64,000 bases of DNA from Trichobilharzia regenti (GCA_944472135.2 OX235263.1:1657517-1721516), one strand, 5' to 3'; shown: positions 49,901 through 58,420, counted from the first letter of the stretch. Numbers and translations: made by a program. Notes: generated from the sequence alone by a model not told the origin.

Positions 49901-50700
49901 TTCTCTTTACTGATGACTAATACATTCGACTTTGTCATTGTGTCTGAGATTCTCTGTCTTGCTGTTGAAACATGGGTGAAATTGTTAGGACCTTGATTGT
50001 TCTACTGAGCCCTTATCATTTGTGGCTTCGGTTACGTAGTTCTGTTTTCTATAAACCACTTTAAACTCACTGGATCAATGACGCCAATCCCTATATTATT
50101 CACTAGTACGCTGTTGTATCTAAGTAAATACAGTCACAATTGTACAGAGTTCAAACATAAATTCATTTTCCCGAGAAGTCTCTTTTAAGACCATTAATGG
50201 TAACCTAATTAGGCTACATATTACTGAGCAATTATAAAAATCGAAGTACAAGAAGAAAATGTCCTCTAATAATTTTGAAAATTATGATGAAAAAGGCAAG
50301 GACAAAAACAAAAATAAAAAAACTTTTTGACGCTTTCAGCACACTGTCGAAGTTTACGAGAAGGCAACAGTTATTAAGAAACACAATTAGTATATATGTT
50401 AGCCACTGGAAAACTAATCAGGAATCACTGTTTACCTAACTGCTACGAAAAATCCCCATGAAGAACATGGCGAAAGCTACTGATATTTAATATACTTTAA
50501 ATGACACTGAAAAATTTCCTCAATGATGCCTGTGTGTACATATTTCGAATTTTAAATTCAGGAAATTGCAAAAATACCATTCTTATAATAAGCAGAGTAA
50601 CACCATGAAATTACCCTGGCACATGTCCACCTTCTTCTAGGTTTGTAAATGCCTGTCGTTGCTCAAGAGTGGGTCCACCACCGTATTCAATCGAAGTCAT
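31937..50700 (-). CDS. FAM166B/CIMIP2B-like ciliary microtubule inner protein (3' end not found)
   Basis: Minus-strand exons: 50700-50615 (ATG at 50700), 42263-42188, 42118-42086, 42045-41901, 41842-41428, 32046-31937. All junctions are GT-AG and phases match, giving 288 residues before the last donor. Four PGYxGxxP-type repeats mark the UPF0605/DUF2475 family: VPGYMGFCPQFKYRYGHSFG (27-46), MIPGYSGDVPHMDFKFGGTY (108-127), PIPGYQGFLPRV (199-210) and MIPDYEGHIHG (279-289). Human FAM166B has the same repeat style and ends with a YVPGYKFQFG-type block, which here should lie in a further exon. I did not find that exon in 1-31900. Family members line the lumen of ciliary doublet microtubules, so a role in cilia, flame cells or sperm is inferred. 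Introns of about 8.4 kb (intron 1) and 9.4 kb (intron 5) are full of retroelements; the others are about 40-70 nt. Confidence 0.87.
32285..33985 (+). mobile_element. Penelope-like element with RT and GIY-YIG, decayed, split by solo LTR
   Basis: Plus strand. The RT motif GVVMGSPTSPVVADIFMDRW is followed, after a frame change, by VWWRYADDTFTVL, the YADD box of Penelope RTs. A connector and the GIY-YIG remnant NYIGQS (near 33140) follow, then the C-terminal SLNRLQKHVIGM-like region and the PLE 3' end. The solo LTR 33511-33777 interrupts the 3' end; similarity to 16726 resumes directly after it. Multiple stops. Lies in intron 5 of the CIMIP2B-like gene. Confidence 0.85.
33511..33777 (-). mobile_element. 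Solo LTR, shortened, in PLE
   Basis: TGTAACAACAGAAGAC...CTCAACATA in plus orientation, flanked by GTGT at 33507-33510 and 33778-33781. Same family as 29212-29506 but lacks about 30 bp near the start and differs near the end. The empty site matches GAAGTCGTGTGATTAC at 16726. Confidence 0.85.
34030..34310 (-). mobile_element. PLE 3' end in inverted orientation
   Basis: Complement of the PLE terminus seen at 33785-33870 (ATGATTATGAACAATAA), making a tail-to-tail pair of PLE ends. Confidence 0.65.
34311..34790. other. No recognised feature
   Basis: AT-rich intronic sequence; no assignment. Confidence 0.35.
34800..35320 (+). mobile_element. LINE2 C-terminal fragment
   Basis: Open frame 34836-35387 with QQFFISLKSVWRLTALSMKN, NSDVNSVLRNGSEALSAVS, EINRKKWRWIGGHILRKP and an (AAT)n end. 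An internal deletion has removed the part between WRWIGGHILRKP and the 3' tail. Confidence 0.78.
35345..35690. other. No recognised feature
   Basis: AT-rich intronic sequence; no assignment. Confidence 0.35.
35697..35965 (-). repeat. SINE-delta copy
   Basis: Minus strand. Terminus GTTTTTACGAGTTGATCGCG at 35726-35745; GGGTTCAAAACCAGGATCTT is the B-box complement; the hammerhead-like part retains GAAACAGCAGCTGTCCAGTA but has lost CUGAUGA. Confidence 0.82.
35966..36405. other. No recognised feature
   Basis: AT-rich intronic sequence with short ORFs only. Confidence 0.35.
36410..36885 (+). mobile_element. RTE 3' fragment
   Basis: Plus strand. [22 protein letters not shown] codons, then MLADIGAGWKRASGGQTKTW and the 3' UTR ending TGAATCCAGACAGACAGAC. 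5'-truncated. Confidence 0.88.
36890..37925. other. Mostly unassigned, with a decayed RTE fragment
   Basis: Around 37520-37870 there are very decayed RTE-like stretches in minus orientation (for example CTATATCAGGTAATATTGCT). The rest is unassigned. Confidence 0.35.
37930..38480 (+). mobile_element. LINE2 fragment, decayed
   Basis: Plus strand. Codons equivalent to IRIFNxxVKSWLPYRSET and a QHVGRRKCR region, with stops; related to 14470-14965. Confidence 0.6.
38500..38630 (-). repeat. SINE-delta fragment with best-preserved hammerhead-like core
   Basis: Minus strand. Only the distal half of the SINE is present. The core is listed separately. Confidence 0.75.
38571..38613 (-). ncRNA. Hammerhead-like core: CTGATGA / GTCC-GGAC / GAAA / CAGCTGTC
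   Basis: The minus strand reads CTGATGA (38607-38613), AGAGTCCCAAACTAGGAC (a stem II with a CAAACUA-type loop), GAAAC (38584-38588), then AGCTGTC before CAGTAC. The catalytic core bases match the hammerhead consensus and stem II is intact. Stem III is minimal (CAG/CTG). Stem I would need GTACTG to pair with CAGTAC, but GTACTG overlaps CTGATGA here, so this copy is probably defective in stem I. Confidence 0.5.
38943..40295 (-). mobile_element. RTE copy split by SINE-beta insertion
   Basis: Minus strand. 3' tail GTCTGTCTGTCTG at 38941, 3' UTR and C-terminal domain to about 39357. It is interrupted by non-RTE sequence (39358-39732), including SINE-beta and a short plus-oriented RTE piece (39505-39542), and resumes at about 39733-40295 through the C-terminal and late RT codons (EVLEYVDRFTYLGS, CETWPLTVEDMKRLA). 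Decayed. Confidence 0.85.
39543..39732 (+). repeat. SINE-beta copy
   Basis: Head with TGGCACAGTGG (A box) and AGGTTTCGAGCCC (B box). Body GGGCTACCGATATCCATGCT and end CAGTGTGGAATC, followed by an A-rich tail. Same family as 20598-20800. Confidence 0.83.
40300..41420. other. No confident feature
   Basis: Intronic sequence. 40610-41060 may hold decayed LINE codons but no block is clear. Confidence 0.3.
42540..42752 (-). repeat. SINE-alpha copy
   Basis: Minus strand. GAACATGGAAGGCTTCAACC (tail end), CGGGTTGCTAGCTTCATGC and GGGCATCGAACCCATG (B-box complement). Diverged. Confidence 0.78.
42755..42890 (-). repeat. SINE-delta partial copy
   Basis: Minus strand. Reads GAGTACTG-CCAATGA-TTCCC...GGATGAAAT-AGCTGTC-CAGTACTC, with perfect potential stem I (GAGTACTG with CAGTACTC) but an altered CUGAUGA. 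B-box complement GGGTTCGAACCCAAGG. Confidence 0.8.
42900..43605. other. No recognised feature
   Basis: Intronic sequence without an assigned repeat; 43030-43110 contains a short RTE-tail-like piece (CAGGTAGACCAACTGACAGA). Confidence 0.3.
43612..43858 (+). repeat. SINE-alpha copy
   Basis: Plus strand. A box GTGACACAGCGG, B box GGTTCGATCCCC, body TTGAGCATGAGGCTAGCAAC, end CTCATGTTCCACTGGGAACG followed by A-rich sequence. Confidence 0.85.
44201..44712 (+). repeat. 5' LTR of Ty3/gypsy element
   Basis: 512 bp. The first ~240 bp hold five imperfect ~50-bp repeats built on CTCACGCATTTTGGT and TTGACTGCTAATTTTGTATA. TGTATAAATACC near 44480 is a TATA-like promoter element. Confidence 0.92.
44832..46547 (+). 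CDS. Gag-protease-integrase-remnant ORF of the deleted Ty3/gypsy element
   Basis: 571 codons without a stop. Residues ~1-250: gypsy Gag. Residues ~270-310: two zinc knuckles, CWHCGSWHFVKFC and CRNCHRFGHKEGYC. Residues ~345-440: aspartic protease with LQLDTASDITVISRTTW and DLLGLDWLD. Around residue 485, just after HASVFQDKLG, it jumps directly into the integrase core at SPPYHPHSNGQTERFVDTF. Reverse transcriptase, RNase H and the first integrase acidic residues are missing. After about residue 525 the codons stop resembling integrase while family-like codons continue in another frame, indicating a 1-nt frameshift. The product could supply Gag and protease but not reverse transcription. Confidence 0.92.
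   Translation: MSISLDDLKSILQQQQVQNEAAQLKLIEALTQKLSIQVPSTSHSDKYESISNSISEFNYDPISGLVFDAWFNRYEDVFRIECYMFDDAAKVRLLLRKLGTVEHNRYVNFILPKNPRELSFDETVTVLSQIFGEQSSMFNIRYQCFQLTKMPSDDYVTYAGKVNKECERFKPHEMTSDQFKCLIFICGLKNPEDTDIRTRLLSLVEQDPKMTLQMVTAECLRLINLKHDTAMVECKRQSSEFGSINTVKSPPITVKHTERQSQNSAKPPSVCWHCGSWHFVKFCPFKKHKCRNCHRFGHKEGYCPPQKNPSVRNRSSRFEPKQSPRVQTIYTTSKVDVASKRKYITLDINGKRIRLQLDTASDITVISRTTWRKLGCPQILPTEHVAKNVSGDILKLVGEINCQVQFGEHHFNGVCYVTNYHDLDLLGLDWLDKLHIFNVPLNSVCSNVSSSPHNVVPGDVSDQSLLQRRRQKHASVFQDKLGCCKLFGIQHIRSPPYHPHSNGQTERFVDTFKRAYAKAKGEGTTEKFWINSCCIIVRMKKDSYVADTQITLYPVPRKGQLDKEELRNLFK
46586..47096 (+). repeat. 3' LTR of Ty3/gypsy element
   Basis: 511 bp, near-identical to the 5' LTR. Differences include CTACAG/CTACCG near the end and one A missing in AACAAATT/AACAATT. 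Confidence 0.93.
47238..47459 (-). CDS. Unassigned 73-codon ORF in intron 1
   Basis: Starts at 47459 and reads VLVEIRGFGTVLFEVMRPVV and PYGEKMRMPMCERRPRR before a stop. It contains a possible 39-nt micro-intron (GTAAGAATTC...CTTCTTCAG, 47434-47396) whose removal keeps the frame. I do not recognise the protein. Lysine/arginine-rich ends and non-repetitive sequence set it apart from nearby transposon ORFs. It may be a small nested gene, an alternative exon or chance. Confidence 0.25.
   Translation of the reverse strand: MMMNAPLKVRIQTKRKSALLQVYFYTKMVLVEIRGFGTVLFEVMRPVVPYGEKMRMPMCERRPRRISSSSGLN
47690..47850. repeat. Compact inverted pair of PLE 3' termini
   Basis: Arms 47729-47762 and 47802-47835 (ATAAGATTTTATTTTGATAA and complement) with one visible mismatch and a 39-nt loop. 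The arm matches the PLE terminus at 16170 and 16830. Both 3' ends face outward, with no coding sequence between. Confidence 0.82.
48150..48460 (+). mobile_element. PLE 3' fragment
   Basis: Decayed codons equivalent to GRWMEKLITKPSFI, followed by the PLE 3' end (ACAGTACTGCATCACTGTGC). Confidence 0.6.
48461..50600. other. Intron 1 sequence, mostly unassigned
   Basis: AT-rich. A further PLE terminus (CCATTATGGGTCAATTTTAT) lies near 48940-48995. No other element was recognised. Confidence 0.4.
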
Positions 50701-51540
50701 GATCACCAAAAATGTTTAACTATCCACGCTATTCGTTTCCCTGTTAATATACTCTTTTCAAAGTTTGATAAATTTAAACAAAACGTTGAAATATACTAAG
50801 ATATGGGATGAAGTGAGTAAGAAACACTATAAGTACATTTATTAAATCAGTGTCTTAGTTATATAAAGTTCGAATGTCTCTATAACACTAGTTCTGAAGT
50901 CTTGTCGTGAAACTTTGGTTCGAACAATCTTTGTATCTGAACCTAGTATTTCGTAGTCGGATATAGGGTTATTGTACTGTTCTTTCTCATCAAAGGCGCT
51001 TTCAAAAAGGGAGTAAAGCTGTAGTACTTCTATACCAACTGTAAACATGCTTCTTAATCTACTTTGTATACTCGTGTTATATGTATACACAAATCGGTTT
51101 TATATGTACTTCGCAAGCATTTGTCAATTTAATGTTGAACATCACCTTTACACAATTTCGAAATTTGACTACTGCTATGATACACGATCGTACTCTTCGC
51201 AAGTGCCTTTTGGTTTTACGTTGTGGGCGTCGAGTAGCCACAACGTCTATGCACACTAATAAAAGTGAAGAAGTACTAGAATATACGTGTGTGCAAGTTT
51301 AGTAAAATAACCACGCAATAACACTAGTAGCAGAATCTGACCTGTGAAAAAAGGACAGATGACCAGCTTCAACTTTACCAATGGATGAATCCTTTAGTAC
51401 CTCTTCAGAGGAGGCTGGAACTCATCGCTTATATGTTGCTCACTAAAATGTTTGTCCGAACTTTCTACACTTCAGCGGCTAATACATGGCATATTTTCGA
51501 TTGATCCCACTCAATGCCTCTCAATACGACAGTTGTGATT
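50701..51540. other. Upstream region of the CIMIP2B-like gene
   Basis: No recognised element. Any promoter for the minus-strand gene would lie here, but no clear core motif could be chosen. Confidence 0.35.
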
Positions 51541-51544
51541 TTTA

Positions 51545-52160
51545 TGCTGTGAAATACCCTGATTCTCTTGCGGAAACTAGGCCCTTTTATTATATTCAGA
51601 TTCAGATTGTAAGGATAGAAGTCTCTTGTTGCTTATGTTAATCCTCGCGATACATATCTCTGCAGAGATCCGGTTTCTCTTTGATGGAGCTGTTACCACT
51701 GAATCAGGTGAGGAGTTCCGGTCGTTGACCACTCTGTGAGAGAATCTAAACTGCAAACTTGTTTTATTTGACCTCGGTTTGAGCACCTTCTTGTGACGAC
51801 CTCGTAAGTGTATCCTAGAGGGAGAGAAAAGGTTTGAGAGGTCAATCTCTAAATCACCTTTGAATATACGGTAAGCCAAAATTAAGCCGCCTCTCCTCCT
51901 TCGGTATGCCAATAGGAAGAGATTTGAATGCTCCATCCCCATATCATAAGGAAGGTGGGAGACACCACTAACTAATTTCCTTCCCAACCTCTGTATTCTT
52001 TCCAGGATATGTGCCTCCTTTTTGAAGCATGGACTCGCCGCTTGTATGCGGCACTCTAGATGACGTCTGACATATGTTGCATAGAGTACTTGGAACATAC
52101 CGTCGTCTAATCGCTTGAAATTCCTTCGAAGTGCCCATAGCATTCGGAAAGCTTTAGTTG
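51545..52160 (-). mobile_element. CR1-like LINE, C-terminal region
   Basis: Minus-strand frame of 188 codons with MLWALRRNFKRLDDGMFQVL, YVRRHLECRIQAASPCFKKE, LERIQRLGRKLVSGVSHLPY and FSHRVVNDRNSSPDSVVTAP. These are the CR1/SR1-type blocks after the RT. The RT itself is missing between this and the endonuclease at 52290. Confidence 0.85.
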
Positions 52161-52289
52161 CGGCTCATTACAATTTGCTGTTGCTTTTAACTCATGGCTT
52201 ACAATGATTCCTGAGCCCTTTTTTCCCCTGACATCTGACAGTTCTGTGTCCCCCATGGAGTATGACGTGTAAGACTTCTGGCCTGGGTG

Positions 52290-53030
52290 TATTACCGCGC
52301 TTTTCTTGGAATTAATTTCCAGAATTTTTGGCGAGCAGCTTTTGACCCATGTATGATAGCCTGAATCCTAGACATAAAAGCGATAACTATGCGGTCACAA
52401 ATTTCTAGCGGCGCCAGGCATCTAATGTTACTGACATCCTCCTTCTGGTGTGTTAGCACCATGTCTAGAGTGGAAGGATCATGTTCAGGGTGGTATCGTG
52501 TTAGTGCATTTATATGCTGCACAAGTGCGCATTCAAGTACTGCCAGTATGAGTTCCATGTTGAAACAAGTATACGAAGTAAGTGATGTTAATTCTTCCCA
52601 ATTAATATGTGGGGCGGCACCTAACGTAAGACACCTATTTTCACTACTCCACATCCTGAAGTGATTTAGAACGAAATCGTCAGCCTGGCTGGTGGGACTT
52701 CTATAAATAACCCTAGTCGTCACAGTGCCTTTTTTCAAGTTAATGACAGAACCTGCGGCTTCACAGGTGCCGCTGTCATGAGCTTCCAACAACTTCGACC
52801 TAATTCCTGTGTCATCCCGGAAAAATAGATCAGCCTACCCACCTTTGTGACTACTTACTCTGTCCTCTCTGATGTAGACGTACCCAGGTATGAGTGGAGA
52901 TAAGTCTACACCCACTAACAACCATGTTTCCGTGACAGCGATCGCATCAGGTTATAGTTCCTCAGACAATACTCCTAGTTCAGGAAGCTCATTCCCAAGG
53001 CTACAAGCGTTCGTATAACATACTGAGAGA
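52290..53030 (-). mobile_element. CR1-like LINE, endonuclease domain
   Basis: Minus strand. LGNELPELGVLSEEL and IAVTETWLLVG (catalytic Glu), then VIYRSPTSQADDFVLNHF, a decayed LxLGxxPHINW in place of GDFNAPDINW, and STLDMVLTHQKEDVSNIRCL. Stops are present near 52970 and 52830. Collinear with the C-terminal piece at 51545. Confidence 0.83.
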
Positions 53031-53039
53031 CCTACGTGT

Positions 53040-53330
53040 TCACTCGACTATACAAGCCTCTGGTAACAAGTGGAGTACAACAAGGCTTTATTGTAGTCCC
53101 CTTGTTGTTCCTAATATACGTAAGGGAATTGCCAAGGATGTTTACCTCACCTCCATTAAAATTCCATTATAGTACTGAAATGCGGAGAAATGCCGATAAT
53201 AATGGTGGCAGGTGTACCTAACAAGGTGATCTATTTAAATTAACTTTATGATCTTTAACTTACCATACTGATGAAACCTGTAAACTGGCGTCCCTCAGGT
53301 ACGCAAAGTGAGAATTTATTATTATTACTT
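53040..53330 (+). mobile_element. CR1-like RT fragment joined to 3' end
   Basis: Plus strand. VTSGVQQGFIVVPLLFLIYV corresponds to the RT motif GVPQGSVLGPLLFLIYV. It is followed near 53270 by the CR1 3' terminus CCTGTAAACTGGCGTCCCTC and a (TTA)n tail. It adjoins the minus-strand endonuclease head-to-head. Confidence 0.75.
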
Positions 53331-53439
53331 TATCTTACGCCTGAAGTTTAGAAATCAATCGCAGGAAGAGAGTAGTAATATACATAGGCTACAGATCCTA
53401 AACCTCATGCTTCCTGAGGTAGCCTGATGTTAAAAGACG

Positions 53440-53800
53440 AAAGGATAATGGGATTATTGTGGATTGTGACTTGAAAACAAACGCACAAAATGGCAAGCAT
53501 TTCATGTGGGCTCACGAGTTTATAAGAAAACATTATCGCTATTAATCGACTAAACGCCCAGTTTCCCAATAGGCTAGCCATAGCCCACTCCCAAAGACAT
53601 GTGAAATTCTGAGCGACGTTCGTGAAGTTTAGGGCATCTCCATCTCGGGAGTCTTATGCCTAGCAAATCGAATCAACGGACACTCCTCAACATTGGAATC
53701 AACGGAACGGCGTGCTATGTCGGGAGATTCCGGATATTAAGGGTTGTCAGACGGTAAAACTTCGAAATTTGATGATTCTCAAACCTCTGTGGGTGGATCC
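53440..53800 (+). mobile_element. CR1-like C-terminal fragment, strongly decayed
   Basis: Plus-strand codons GIIVDCDLKTNAQNGKHF and LESTERRAMSGDSG align with the CR1 blocks DLGVLVDxxLKxxAQC and LERVQRRAT. Several stops. Confidence 0.55.
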
Positions 53801-53803
53801 TGT

Positions 53804-54155
53804 TGTAACAACAGAAGATAAGGGCCAGGAAGCAGATTGCTTACTGAGAAAATCAAGAGATATTCATAGATTTTTACGTACATTATTATTCGCTATTTTA
53901 TCAGAGAAGTAACGTCTTCTGACTGACTGTTTTCCTGATGAGGGCTATTCTTTCATCTCTTTGTTGCCCTTTCTTGGACAGTCCGGTGATATATCTGCTA
54001 ATTGCATCCACCCACGCTGAGTCTGCTTTGACTGGTTGTTGAGTTCCTTATGGTTAGGCTTTGTTCCTGTTTTTCCTCATGACCAGGATTTGGAAACTCA
54101 ACATTGACGTAAATTGCCGCCCACCAATTTTGGCTAGCAGACAGCTCTCACCACA
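53804..54155 (-). mobile_element. Solo-LTR-like copy, diverged
   Basis: TGTAACAACAGAAGATAAGG...GCTCTCACCACA in plus orientation, same family as 61073 but longer (352 bp) and diverged; shares a TTGGCTAGCAG block with 33511-33777. No convincing target duplication. Confidence 0.7.
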
Positions 54156-54159
54156 TGTA

Positions 54160-55600
54160 AGCACCTAGCTGAACCAATACCTTACTACAGCGGCATCCAC
54201 AGTTTGCTAAAAATAAAGGCACTGATTTGGGCAGTATCAGTGACACGGATAAACTAGGTGTCATCGCCACATGGCTGACATTCGAAAATAGCTGCAGTGA
54301 AGTTAATCTTCAAAACTTCACAATGCGTAGGGTAGCTCGGTTCAAACTCAAGGGGATGGAGGGTGTAGACACCTCAGGCTTTATATAACACTGAGGCTCT
54401 CGTGCACGAGAGCGAAGCATGCAAACACTTCCATAGCTCCTTTCGAGGAGGTCGTTAATAACGGTTGGGGGGCAGAATGTCTCTAGGTGAAAATAAGACA
54501 CCACAAACAGGAAAATGTGGTCATGCACGAATCTCAGAAAAAATATCCTCCGGTGCTTCAAACTGAACACGGATAACGAGTCCATAGAGAAGAACCAGAG
54601 ATAAGAGAAAGTAGTGGAAGAAAACCTGTCGAAAGTCTACACAGGAGTCGTCATCCCCATAGCATCAGCTCCAAGTTCCAGATAAAAATCTGATAGACTT
54701 TGTCGACGCCGACAGTACATCTTATTCCGATATCTTACTGGGCTATACACATGGAAACCGGTATGGGACGAGGACACTCATCCGGAACCTCTCAACGATC
54801 TTGCAGCTCACATAGCAGGCATATTGACTACGGTCTTCTACATATCCCCCTTAGGAGGAAGGCAACCCCGAGTGAGAAGGCACCATGGGAAATTTTCACT
54901 TCAGAGGTGGGTATATACACTTTCCTTCAGACTACAGTCTTATTAATCTTACCAGCAACATGAAAAGAGCTTGAAAGAATGACTGAGAGAGCTATGATGG
55001 CATATCTGGAAATGTCAACCTATTTTCCACAAAATAGCATGGTATATAGGGAAATCTCTAATGACTGCCATACCTATTGGAAGCAAGAGAAATCTGGTCC
55101 GAGTCGAAAGACAGAAAGAAACGCACTGACGTCGCCTGCATGGATTTCATCAAAGTCCTCAATAAGTTGTCTCAGACTGCTCATAATGTTGGAAATTGTC
55201 GGAAATAAAAGCAGTTAGTTAAACTGTTTAAAATAGTCCCTGATCTTCAGAAGACAAATCCATGGTCAAGTCAAAAGGGTCTTGTACCACTATGGGCGGT
55301 GTGTTGAGCATTTATCAGAATCACCGGGGATGTGTTCACCCCTTCACATGCGCCACCGGCGAGATCAAAACCGGTAAGCTGTATCCAAGCAGCCATCCCC
55401 TGTCTCAAGGGGAACCGATACATCTTGATAAAGGTACGTAGGAAGGTAGAAAGTGTGATTCCTGGTACAACCAAATTCTGACACGTGTATAGACCTAGCC
55501 TTTCGAACCTCTTCTCCATGCCATGTCTTAATCAGAAATGATGGCTAGAGTGTTGATGTTCACGAATAGTACGAAGTATAGTAATACAAGATGTCAGCCA
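54160..55600. other. Unassigned repeat-like region
   Basis: Several 80-95 codon ORFs on both strands, none recognised. YREISNDCHTYWKQEKSGPS (plus, near 55040) resembles the linker before a CR1 RT, but only weakly. Confidence 0.3.
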
Positions 55601-55611
55601 CGTCTCATAAT

Positions 55612-55735
55612 CTGTTAATGCCCAGCTCTTGCTACGCTCGGGCTCACGCTGTTCCTTGAAGTTTCTCAGAAACGCTTGGTAACAACGGACAAAAAACCAA
55701 AACACCAATTGCTGACTCGAGGATTCTTTAACAAT
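55612..55735. repeat. LTR-like repeat, first segment (copy A)
   Basis: TGCCCAGCTCTTGCTACGCT...ATTGCTGACTCGAGGATTCT, matching 57352-57465. It is followed by a CR1 3' end instead of the second segment. Confidence 0.6.
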
Positions 55736-56265
55736 TCGATGACGCCTGTAAACTGGCGTCCCTCATGTACTGCACCATGAGAATCAATCTATCTATTTAA
55801 TTATTGAAATGAAATAAACATTTCTCTGAATTCAAAATAACACATCAATGAACTATAAATCAAGGATTCTGTACACAACAAAATTATGTATGAAAACTGA
55901 CTTCAAGCTTTATTTTTTTTCCCAGGCAATTATAACCCATCCACCGAAGACCTGGTTATTTTTGTTAATGCGAAGACAATACTACTGTATTTCCTGATGT
56001 GTTGCACTCACTGACAATCTAGCCGATTTTTCCAACTGTGCACAGAAATGATTGTACATAAGTGAAAAGGATGTTTTATACTATTCGGATTAACATTTAT
56101 CAAGTGTACGTATAATCTCCAGTGTACATGTTAAACATATTTTGCTATCGACTGTAAATTGTGACTGAATAATATGATCCTATTTCTGTAACAATTTGAT
56201 GATGCCTGTAAACTGGCGTCCCTCATGTACTGTACTATGAGAATAAATTTATTTATTTATTATAT
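55736..56265 (+). mobile_element. CR1-like 3' ends inserted in repeat
   Basis: Two copies of the terminus (GCCTGTAAACTGGCGTCCCT at 55744 and 56202) with (TTTA)n tails at 55790 and 56245, separated by AT-rich sequence. They separate the two segments of repeat copy A. Confidence 0.65.
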
Positions 56266-56485
56266 TTATTGTAATACCAACATATAAACAATGTTAAAAC
56301 TAAGGTCTGTGAACAAATATTACAATAATAAATCACAATATTACTTCTGACGGTTTTGGCCTGACTTCTTTCTGAACAGCGACCGATGAGACGATGACTG
56401 TCGTATTGATGCCTCCGCGAAAATTGGGGAAGTTGGTTTTGAGCAAACAACCATGAATTGATCATTCAATCTTCAACTACATTGA
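56266..56485. repeat. LTR-like repeat, second segment (copy A)
   Basis: Shares ATTACTTCTGACGGTTTTGG, GATGCCTCCGCGAAAATTGG and the end CTTCAACTACA with 57466-57683, at high identity. Confidence 0.8.
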
Positions 56486-57350
56486 CACAAGATCTAATAC
56501 CCACAGCTTCTACAATATTCATTTCGCGTGAAACGAAGACAAAGAAAAACACCAGAACTAATCGCATAAAACATGAAGAATATTTCGTAGCCGAAACTTT
56601 GTACGAGGGTGATAACTTAACTAACTAGGTATCGTGCAAGAATGGACGAAACGTAACACGACGGCGTGCCAAATGGCGTGGTTGTCTGATAGCGAGTCTT
56701 CAGCTGAACAAATTGACTTAAACAGTGACGTTCAGCATCCGGTTTTCAATGATGGGTGTTGTGGTTTACAACATTGGGGAAGTAGTAACGGAGATAACCC
56801 ACACAGCACTCTCGGATACTATCCCTCTAATTTCAACACGGCCCAAGAAAAGGCCTTCGTGTTTAAACAGAGGCACGCGACGCATTCTACAAGCAAAGAG
56901 GAGCGCTCGACCGACGTAAAGAATATATAAAAGTCAGTCAGACCACAATGAATACCTGGATCTAGGGAAACGACGCAACACAAGGATTAGGGGTGACAGG
57001 AGGTCATTTCAGGCTAGCTTTCCAGAAATCTTCTGGAGAACCCAAAGGCCTGCACTTGATCACGTCGAATAGGTAACCAGCTAACCGACAAGGCGGAATG
57101 CTGCTTAACACCCACAAACGGTTGGTACTTAGCCAGTCAGGAGATGTCTGAAACATTCAGCTTAGCATTTCTCGAACAGTCAAACAGCAGCGTAGGTATT
57201 ACTGCTACGAACCAAAATGGCTACACCAACACACCTAGAAACTCCTTCGGTTGTGACGACATCTAGCCATCCAATCTGAAACAGTGCATTGAAGCTCCTC
57301 GCAGGCCCTTATGCCGGTTTCAACACTTGTCAATCACTCTCAAAACCATT
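56486..57350. other. Region between LTR-like repeats, with unassigned ORF
   Basis: A plus-strand ORF (56634-56930, 98 codons) reads MAWLSDSESSAEQIDLNSDV and is not recognised. No retroviral-type domain is seen in the interval. Confidence 0.3.
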
Positions 57351-57351
57351 A

Positions 57352-57683
57352 ATGCCCAGCTCTTGCTACGCTGGGCCTCTCGCTGTCCCTCGAGACCTTT
57401 CAGAAACGCTTAATACTAACAGACGCAAAAACCAAAACACCGATTGGTCACTCGAGAATTATTTATTCTAACACCAGCATATGATCAGCACAATAAATAA
57501 GGTCTATGAACAAATATTACAATAATAAATCACAATATTACTTCTGACGGTTTTGGCCTGACTTCTTTCTGAACAGCGACCGATGAGACGATGACTGTCG
57601 TATTGATGCCTCCGCGAAAATTGGGGAAGTTGGTTTGAGCAAACAACCATGAATTGATCATTCAATCTTCAACTACATGGACA
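57352..57683. repeat. LTR-like repeat (copy B, uninterrupted)
   Basis: TGCCCAGCTC...CAACTACA, about 330 bp with TG/CA ends, containing AATAAATAAGG. Matches copy A in two segments. Outer flanks do not give a target duplication with copy A. Confidence 0.6.
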
Positions 57684-58420
57684 TTCCCCTGCGAAAAACG
57701 GACCCATCGCTTTTTTCCATCACAACCAATACACGTTGACTTGGATGCCATTGCGAGAACCTGGGTCACACGGACAGAGCTGAAATGGAAAACAAACAGA
57801 AAAGCCAACACACCAAAGACATACCTACAGCACAATCTCATACATCGATGACGACCTACACCCTTCAGTTAAAGGTATCCTTTTAACATCTTGTAACACA
57901 ATCGCCACTCGCTAGAATGACTCTTGCATAACGCAACGTGACCAAAGCAGCACCTCATGATACTCTTGGCAAATCCTCTTATCTATTCACTACCAATTAC
58001 CACTGCAATCGCTTGTCGCTCATTCTGCCTTAGTTCTAGTAACAATGATGTATGCAAGCCACAGTCGTATGCACTCTCGCTCCCCGGCGTATACGACCCA
58101 TCTGCTGTCTTTAACATCAATCAATTCATTCACAAATGTAGATGACTAAAAACAACTTCAGAAGTAATCACGACGAAAAATTTAACAAAATTATGCAACG
58201 CAGCAAAGCACGAAAACAACAAGTAAAAACACAGTGAATCCCAAAACACCAATTGATATGACACACCACACGTATATACAAACAGGACACATAACCCCGC
58301 AGATCATGTCTCGATGTAATTCCTTTGAAGAATTCCAGGACTCACACCAGTACGCCTGCAACCTTTTTCACGTTGACGATTGTAAGTTGTGGAATGTCCG
58401 GACACAAGCAAGATTAACCA
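57684..58420. other. No recognised feature
   Basis: Short ORFs only. Near 58320-58385 lies one copy of a motif (CTTTGAAGAATTCCAGGACT) repeated at 59712 and 59907. Confidence 0.35.

Noticed and set aside
54310..55519. Cluster of 80-95 codon ORFs as a gene
   Set aside because: No collinear domain order or splice sites; probably decayed repeats.
56634..56930. 98-codon ORF as a host gene
   Set aside because: No recognisable family, no clear splice context, and it lies between LTR-like repeats; reported only as unassigned.
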